From positions 4,787,501 through 4,851,500 of the forward strand of contig NZ_CP066783.1 in the NCBI RefSeq assembly GCF_019186805.1: 64,000 nt of DNA. The letters run 5' to 3'. Below are positions 57,697 through 64,000 of the stretch, in pieces. The notes beneath the pieces are model-generated. The model was not told the DNA's origin, made no database searches, and saw only the letters and a list, made by a program, of their open reading frames with translations. The position numbers and the translations under genes are program-made. Each line of letters starts with the position of its first letter. Positions within the stretch are counted from its first letter, which is position 1. The DNA comes from Comamonas fluminis (GTDB lineage Bacteria > Pseudomonadota > Gammaproteobacteria > Burkholderiales > Burkholderiaceae_C).

Positions 57697-58030
57697 GGTT
57701 TGCCTGAACGTCAAAACCATCCAGCTTAAGCCAAGTTGCCAGCAGCGCTGCATTTGCGCCGCCAGCGGAACTATCCGGCCTGTTGAACGACTGACCAGCG
57801 CACGCCCTGTTGCCAATTTTTGCGAAGCCTTACGAGTAAGTGGGCGCAAATCCTTCGTAAGCGTCAGAACATTTCAATTCTTATGTATCTGTTTGAAAAA
57901 CAATGACTTTTTTGACAATCAGATGCACGTAAAAGAACCCTGCTCTTCCTATGATTCCGCCATCGCTGATGGGAGGCTCGATATCAGGCGACCTCTCCAT
58001 TCATAAGATTTACAAGCAAGGAGCACCTGC
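57697..58030. other. Divergent intergenic region, LuxR gene and DUF3829 gene
   Basis: 334 bp, no gene. Contains an inverted repeat CTTACGA-N19-TCGTAAG (57829-57835 and 57855-57861) that may be an operator, and an AT-rich stretch (about 57865-57950) likely to hold the DUF3829 promoter. AAGGAG precedes the DUF3829 start. Confidence 0.45.
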
Positions 58031-59008
58031 ATGCATCTGTTCAAGCAATCGGTTCTGACACTGGCCATCGTCAGTGCAAGTAGTCTGGCCCTGGTGGGCT
58101 GCGGTGATGACAAAAAGCCTGAAGCAGGCAATGCCCCCGCAGCGCCAGCCGCTAGCTCGGCACCTGCAGCAGCCAAGCCTGAAGCCAGCAATGAACAGGC
58201 ACAGATCAAGGCTCGCAACGCCTACAGCCAGGCGTACAACTCCATGATCGACGACAACCGCTCTGTGGCGGCTTACTACAAGAGCTACAGAGGCTTGGGA
58301 ATCGGCGGCAAGAAGGGCAACGGTGTCGGCTTCTACGGTGAGCCTTCCGATATCGAGCGCAAGATCAAGCCCATCAAGGAGTCTCGCGGCGCAGGCTCTG
58401 GCGATGCACAGCTGGACAAAGCCGCCGATGCCGTGGTGGCCAGCGGTGAAAAGCTGATTGCCGTGTGGACGCCGCTGGACCCCTACTTCCGCAGCAAGGG
58501 ATTTCTGGAAGACAAATGGGCCAAGGCGGAAGAAAACAATGCCGCTTTCAGCGCAGCTTTCGAGGGCATGATCTCCGACATCGACAAGCTCGGCGTGGAA
58601 CTGGACCGCGTGCAGGACCAAAAGCGCCAGGAGCGCCTGGCCAAGTACAAGGCCGAAGGTGACATGCTGATGTTCAACACCTTGACCGCCATGGACCTGG
58701 CCAAGAAGCTGGTCAACGGCATCGACAAGACGGACAACCTCAAGAACAAGGCAGAAGTTGCCAAGGTCGATGACACCGCCAAGGAGCTGGAAGCCGTGCT
58801 GGTGGAGCTGAACAAGTCCATCGCCGATGAAAAGGCCAAGACAGGCAAGGACCCGCACTACAACTTCAAGTTGATTTCGGACAAGCTCAGCACGCTGATT
58901 GGCGGCTGGCGCACGCTCAAGAACATGCCCATGCAAAGCACCTACCGCAACGTGATTGGCTATTACAACGATGCAATTGGCTATATGAACAAGGGCTTTG
59001 ACCGCTGA
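58031..59008 (+). CDS. YiiG family DUF3829 lipoprotein
   Basis: 325 residues. Lipoprotein signal MHLFKQSVLTLAIVSASSLA-LVGC, giving acylated Cys24. An Ala/Pro-rich linker is followed by a helical domain with the DUF3829-like pattern (AYNSMIDDNRSVAAYYKSYRG, DPYFRSKGFLEDKWAKAEENNAAF, YNDAIGYMNKGF). Function is unknown. AAGGAG ribosome site; strong terminator after the stop. Confidence 0.88.
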   Translation: MHLFKQSVLTLAIVSASSLALVGCGDDKKPEAGNAPAAPAASSAPAAAKPEASNEQAQIKARNAYSQAYNSMIDDNRSVAAYYKSYRGLGIGGKKGNGVGFYGEPSDIERKIKPIKESRGAGSGDAQLDKAADAVVASGEKLIAVWTPLDPYFRSKGFLEDKWAKAEENNAAFSAAFEGMISDIDKLGVELDRVQDQKRQERLAKYKAEGDMLMFNTLTAMDLAKKLVNGIDKTDNLKNKAEVAKVDDTAKELEAVLVELNKSIADEKAKTGKDPHYNFKLISDKLSTLIGGWRTLKNMPMQSTYRNVIGYYNDAIGYMNKGFDR

Positions 59009-59031
59009 TTCAGCGCGTCTGATTTCCTCTC

Positions 59032-59071
59032 AAAAAAGCGCTGCAGGCTGCAAGGCCTGCGGCGCTTTTTT
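59032..59071 (+). terminator. Terminator of the DUF3829 gene
   Basis: AAAAAAGCGC/GCGCTTTTTT stem with an inner GCAGGC/GCCTGC stem. Confidence 0.93.
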
Positions 59072-59140
59072 CATGGTTTGAGCATTTGCGGTAACGCCCA
59101 AGACATACCCTCTTCCCGCCAATCCGCTATAAGCATTGGT

Positions 59141-59935
59141 ATGAATGCAAACGATGACCTGACCATGGCCACCGGCCCCAAGACTGAAGCGGCGCACTTC
59201 AGCCGCCCCATTACCCTGGAGGGCGCATCCAATTTCCGCGATCTGGGCGGTTATCAGGGTCTGGATGGCCGCCAGCTGCAGTGGCGCAAGCTGTATCGCT
59301 CAGCCCATCTGGCGCACCTGACGCAGGATGACCTGAGCCAGCTCAAAGCCCTGGGGGTGAGCCGCAGCGCGGATTTTCGGGGTCTGGGGGAAAGCGCCCA
59401 TCTGGCCTATGACTGGCCTCAGCTCAACCGCCACGCGCTGACCGTGGAGCCCACGGTGGTGCAGCGTGCCCAGTCCATGATTGAAAAAGGTCAGGACCTG
59501 ACGGCAAGCGACACGGTGGAGCTGATGCATGACACCTACCGCAGTTTTGTGAACATCTACAGCGCGCGCTTTGCGGACTTCTTCACGCTGCTGCAGCGCA
59601 ATGACGACCCGCTGGTCTTTCACTGCACCGCAGGCAAGGACCGCACGGGCTGGGCTGCGGCCCTGCTGCTGACGGCACTGGGCGTGGATGAGGAGCAGAT
59701 CATGGACGACTATCTGCTGACCAATCAGCTGTTTCGCCGCCCACCGGTTTCCATACTGGGGCAGATGTCCGAAGAGGTGCTGGACGCGCTGTGGCGGGTA
59801 CAGCCCTCGTACCTGATGGCCTCGGTCGATACCGTGCGCAACCGGTATGACAGCCTGGACAGCTATCTGACGCAGGAGCTTGGTGTGGACCGAGCAGCAC
59901 GCGAGAGGCTGGCTGAACTCTACCTGAGCGAATAA
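59141..59935 (+). CDS. Tyrosine-protein phosphatase (PF13350 type)
   Basis: 264 residues. The P-loop VFHCTAGKDRTGWAA (Cys162) is of the CX5R type. FSRPITLEGASNFRDLGGYQG and LYRSAHLAHLTQDDL at the start are typical of this family, which includes lipid and protein phosphatases such as LipA-like enzymes. The substrate is unknown. Start MNANDDLT; an ATG eight codons later (MATGPKTEA) is also possible. An R1 palindrome follows the stop. Confidence 0.88.
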   Translation: MNANDDLTMATGPKTEAAHFSRPITLEGASNFRDLGGYQGLDGRQLQWRKLYRSAHLAHLTQDDLSQLKALGVSRSADFRGLGESAHLAYDWPQLNRHALTVEPTVVQRAQSMIEKGQDLTASDTVELMHDTYRSFVNIYSARFADFFTLLQRNDDPLVFHCTAGKDRTGWAAALLLTALGVDEEQIMDDYLLTNQLFRRPPVSILGQMSEEVLDALWRVQPSYLMASVDTVRNRYDSLDSYLTQELGVDRAARERLAELYLSE

Positions 59936-59943
59936 TCAAAAAG

Positions 59944-59982
59944 CATAGCTACTACCGCTTGATTGATAAGCGGTAGCGACCT
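59944..59982 (+). repeat. R1 repeat after the phosphatase gene
   Basis: ATAGCTACTACCGCTTGATT and GATAAGCGGTAGCGACCTTT: 9-bp perfect stem CTACCGCTT/AAGCGGTAG. The AGCGCT core is changed to ACCGCT on one side and AGCGGT on the other, a compensated change. The T5 after it may make it a terminator. Confidence 0.7.
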
Positions 59983-60073
59983 TTTTCATGCATAACCGCC
60001 TGTGACAGACGGGCATGGCCAGCGCGCTACCATGTGCCCATGGCCTGCACGGATTGCAGGCAAGGAGAGCACT

Positions 60074-60226
60074 ATGCGTAAATGGCTGACTCTGGCCGCA
60101 ACTATCGCCACGCTGGCGCTGAGCGCCTGCTCGGGCACCATGCCCAGCTCATCCAGCAGCTCTGGCAGCGCCAGCAGCGTGGAAGTCTTTGGCACCATCG
60201 ATACTGGCATCAGCCGCACCTGGTAA
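60074..60226 (+). CDS. Very small lipoprotein with a porin-like tail
   Basis: 50 residues. Start ATG with AAGGAG 5 bp upstream; signal MRKWLTLAATIATLALSAC with acylated Cys19; a Ser-rich stretch; then SSVEVFGTIDTGISRTW at the C-terminus, which resembles the first beta-strand of gram-negative porins (S-V-x-L-Y/F-G-x-x-D-x-G). Terminator directly after. Function is unknown; it may be a relic of a porin or a true small lipoprotein. Confidence 0.7.
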   Translation: MRKWLTLAATIATLALSACSGTMPSSSSSSGSASSVEVFGTIDTGISRTW

Positions 60227-60243
60227 GCACCGTTTTCCAGATG

Positions 60244-60283
60244 CAAAAAAGCCCGCAGCGCCTTGTGCACCGCGGGCTTTTTT
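60244..60283 (+). terminator. Bidirectional terminator of the small lipoprotein and maeB
   Basis: AAAAAAGCCCGC/GCGGGCTTTTTT stem; it serves convergent transcripts. Confidence 0.92.
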
Positions 60284-60295
60284 GTGGATGGGGGC

Positions 60296-62605
<2,310 letters not shown>

Positions 62606-62800
62606 CGGCGCTCTCCAGCTCGCAAGGTAGGTTATCCGCAGTAAGGACTCTCTCCGGGCGTGTGACCCAGTCCTTGTGACACTTCGGATGAAGAAATCTA
62701 ATTTTCCATTGTAGGCTGAGCGCTATCAAAAAAAGAGACGTGGCAGTACAGCCCCTTCGGTCAAACTGCTGTGACTTATCCCCACATAGATGCTTGCACA

Positions 62801-64000
62801 TCAAGGTGTGCAGACATCCTTCTGATAAAGCTCTGCGTACGGCTTTCCATTCAGCTGAAGAGAGCGACTGTCCTGCAAATGCGGGAAGGCTGCACTGACT
62901 TCGTATCCTTGCAGGCTTGCCAACAACTCTGGTGCCAGAGTCGTACTCCGCTCAACGGAAGTCCCGGAAAGATCAGGTAGAAGCGGACCCTTGAGGTCAT
63001 TCAAAGCAGCATTTGCCCAATACAGCAGTGGCACTTCAAACGTGGACTGGCCGCTGCCATGCCTAGGCTTATCAACGCAGGGAGGCACTCCCAGGCCGTG
63101 ATCTGAGACATACAGCAAAGCACTTGGTCCATCAGATGCCTTATCCAGCATCTGTATCCAGTGAGTCAGCAAATCTGAGGTGTAACGAATGGAATTGTTG
63201 TATGCATCCCCCCCGCGATAACGGGCATGCGGGTAGCGCTTAGTAATGTCTGGATGGCTGCCATAAGTATGCAGAACTATCAACTTATAGGCTGCTTTGT
63301 CAGCCAGAGATTGCGCCAACTTGGCGGTCATCACTTCGTCGTATGTGCCGTTTCCAACCTTGCCATAGATATCCGCAGAGCGACGCAAGATCTGCGAATA
63401 CATGTCCTCGCTCTTGTCATTAAACCTAGAGTTAGAAAAAACAAACGTCTTGTATCCTCCATGTTGGGCCAAATCCAGAAATGATGAAGACTCATTTTTC
63501 TGGCTATCTGCTGCTGACTGTCCAGTCAAGATAAATGGCAAGGCCTTGGCTGTGTTAGCCCCATTGGCCATAACTGCATGCACCCGCAAACCTGGAACCA
63601 ATCTCAGTGGCTGATTGGTGTCCTCCCCTTGATACCCCAGCAAAGACCAGCGATGACTGCTGGCACTCTCGCCAATCACCACAACCAATGTTTTGGCCTG
63701 TGCTAGCAAAGGTTTGGCAGGTAGCTTCGGTTGATAAAAGATCTCGTGCGTCAGATCCTGATAACGTATAGCAGCTTTTGCCATGTGCATGGGATAGATA
63801 TGCCTTAGTTGGTGCACATATTCATTGACACCAAACTGCTGGGTAATGCCAAACGCAAAAAAGCTGCCCCATAGCAATCCACCTCCAATAAGGATATGTT
63901 TACTCCACTTAGGAAATTTTTCGGATTGGTAATGACAGTTTTTCCATAGGTAGCAACTGCAACCCGCACTAAGACCAAGCCAAGCCAGCATGGCCAAAAC
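62801..64000 (-). CDS. Phosphoethanolamine transferase/sulfatase-type membrane protein (N-terminus outside window)
   Basis: About 400 residues visible, open to the window edge; the first Met near the edge is probably internal. Sulfatase-fold motifs of the EptA/CptA family: VVVIGESASSHRWSLLGYQGEDTNQPL (catalytic Ser/Thr-type site region), ANGANTAKALPFILTG, LIVLHTYGSHPDITKRYP and LLYVSDHGLGVP (metal-binding Asp-His). A membrane segment remains at the visible N-terminus. Likely modifies lipid A or LPS core with phosphoethanolamine. GC content is clearly lower than in maeB (about 48% by eye), and codon use differs, suggesting acquisition. Confidence 0.82.
   Translation of the reverse strand, partial: VLAMLAWLGLSAGCSCYLWKNCHYQSEKFPKWSKHILIGGGLLWGSFFAFGITQQFGVNEYVHQLRHIYPMHMAKAAIRYQDLTHEIFYQPKLPAKPLLAQAKTLVVVIGESASSHRWSLLGYQGEDTNQPLRLVPGLRVHAVMANGANTAKALPFILTGQSAADSQKNESSSFLDLAQHGGYKTFVFSNSRFNDKSEDMYSQILRRSADIYGKVGNGTYDEVMTAKLAQSLADKAAYKLIVLHTYGSHPDITKRYPHARYRGGDAYNNSIRYTSDLLTHWIQMLDKASDGPSALLYVSDHGLGVPPCVDKPRHGSGQSTFEVPLLYWANAALNDLKGPLLPDLSGTSVERSTTLAPELLASLQGYEVSAAFPHLQDSRSLQLNGKPYAELYQKDVCTP

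Overview
This 64 kb window looks like chromosomal DNA from a Burkholderiales bacterium of the family Comamonadaceae, most probably Comamonas or a close relative. Grounds: high GC (about 60-62% by eye) in most genes, gene order typical of the group (ssb-MFS-uvrA, recA-recX, birA-SPOR, sucCD), several tripartite-tricarboxylate (Bug/TctC) receptors, and DUF3717, DUF3829 and MaeB-type proteins. No rRNA, tRNA, CRISPR array, insertion sequence or prophage was seen. Most of the window is core genome. It is open at both ends: yhdP continues past base 1 and a sulfatase-type lipid-modifying enzyme continues past base 64000.

Layout. 1-9.7 kb: yhdP (partial), glnE, a glutathione transferase, purB and yaeQ. 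9.8-13.7 kb: a very large lipoprotein of unknown function and a DUF3717-DUF1289 protein. 13.8-16 kb: a terC gene behind a yybP-ykoY (manganese) riboswitch, a small Usp-like protein and a holin-like membrane protein. 15.9-21.2 kb: a BepA-like M48 protease, moaC, an AT-rich pglL/wzy-type oligosaccharyltransferase, a sigma54-driven type IV pilin and an FHA protein. 21.4-27.8 kb: ssb, an MFS transporter, uvrA and a FAD oxidoreductase. 28-36.3 kb: a Bug receptor, a LysR regulator, pyrF, an EamA transporter, a second terC, sucD and sucC. 36.7-42.8 kb: argC, an amino-acid permease, a YddG-type exporter, a DUF4010 protein and a membrane protein. 42.8-48.8 kb: recX, recA, a MarR regulator, tctD, tctE and a second Bug receptor. 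48.9-54.4 kb: a SPOR protein, birA, a SET-domain protein and a topB with a SWIB tail. 54.5-57.7 kb: a flavin (Baeyer-Villiger type) monooxygenase, a lipocalin-like protein and a LuxR regulator. 58-64 kb: a DUF3829 lipoprotein, a tyrosine phosphatase, a tiny lipoprotein, maeB and the partial sulfatase.

The most unusual content is between and inside genes: three dispersed repeat families. R1 is a short palindrome (TAGCTGCTAGCGCTT...AAGCGCTAGCAGCTA type) that mostly follows stop codons. One copy supplies part of the signal peptide of the M48 protease. R2 is a structured element of roughly 300 bp present three times. Two copies share an identical 89-bp block, and all three carry a 26-nt hairpin with a 10-bp stem whose sequence differs in every copy while pairing is kept. 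All three sit 3' of a gene on the same strand, in convergent spacers. R3 is an element of about 100 bp starting CCCCCTGAG. One copy is inserted in frame in uvrA, one supplies the stop codon of the SET gene, and others lie in the recA-recX, birA-SPOR and pyrF-eamA spacers.

Regulatory features visible directly include the Mn riboswitch with a promoter at the expected distance, a sigma54 site for pilA, terminators placed just before the pglL and recX start codons, a LexA-like box before recA, GGTGCC/GGCACC half-sites upstream of both Bug receptors and tctD, and an attenuator-like leader before the YddG-type exporter.
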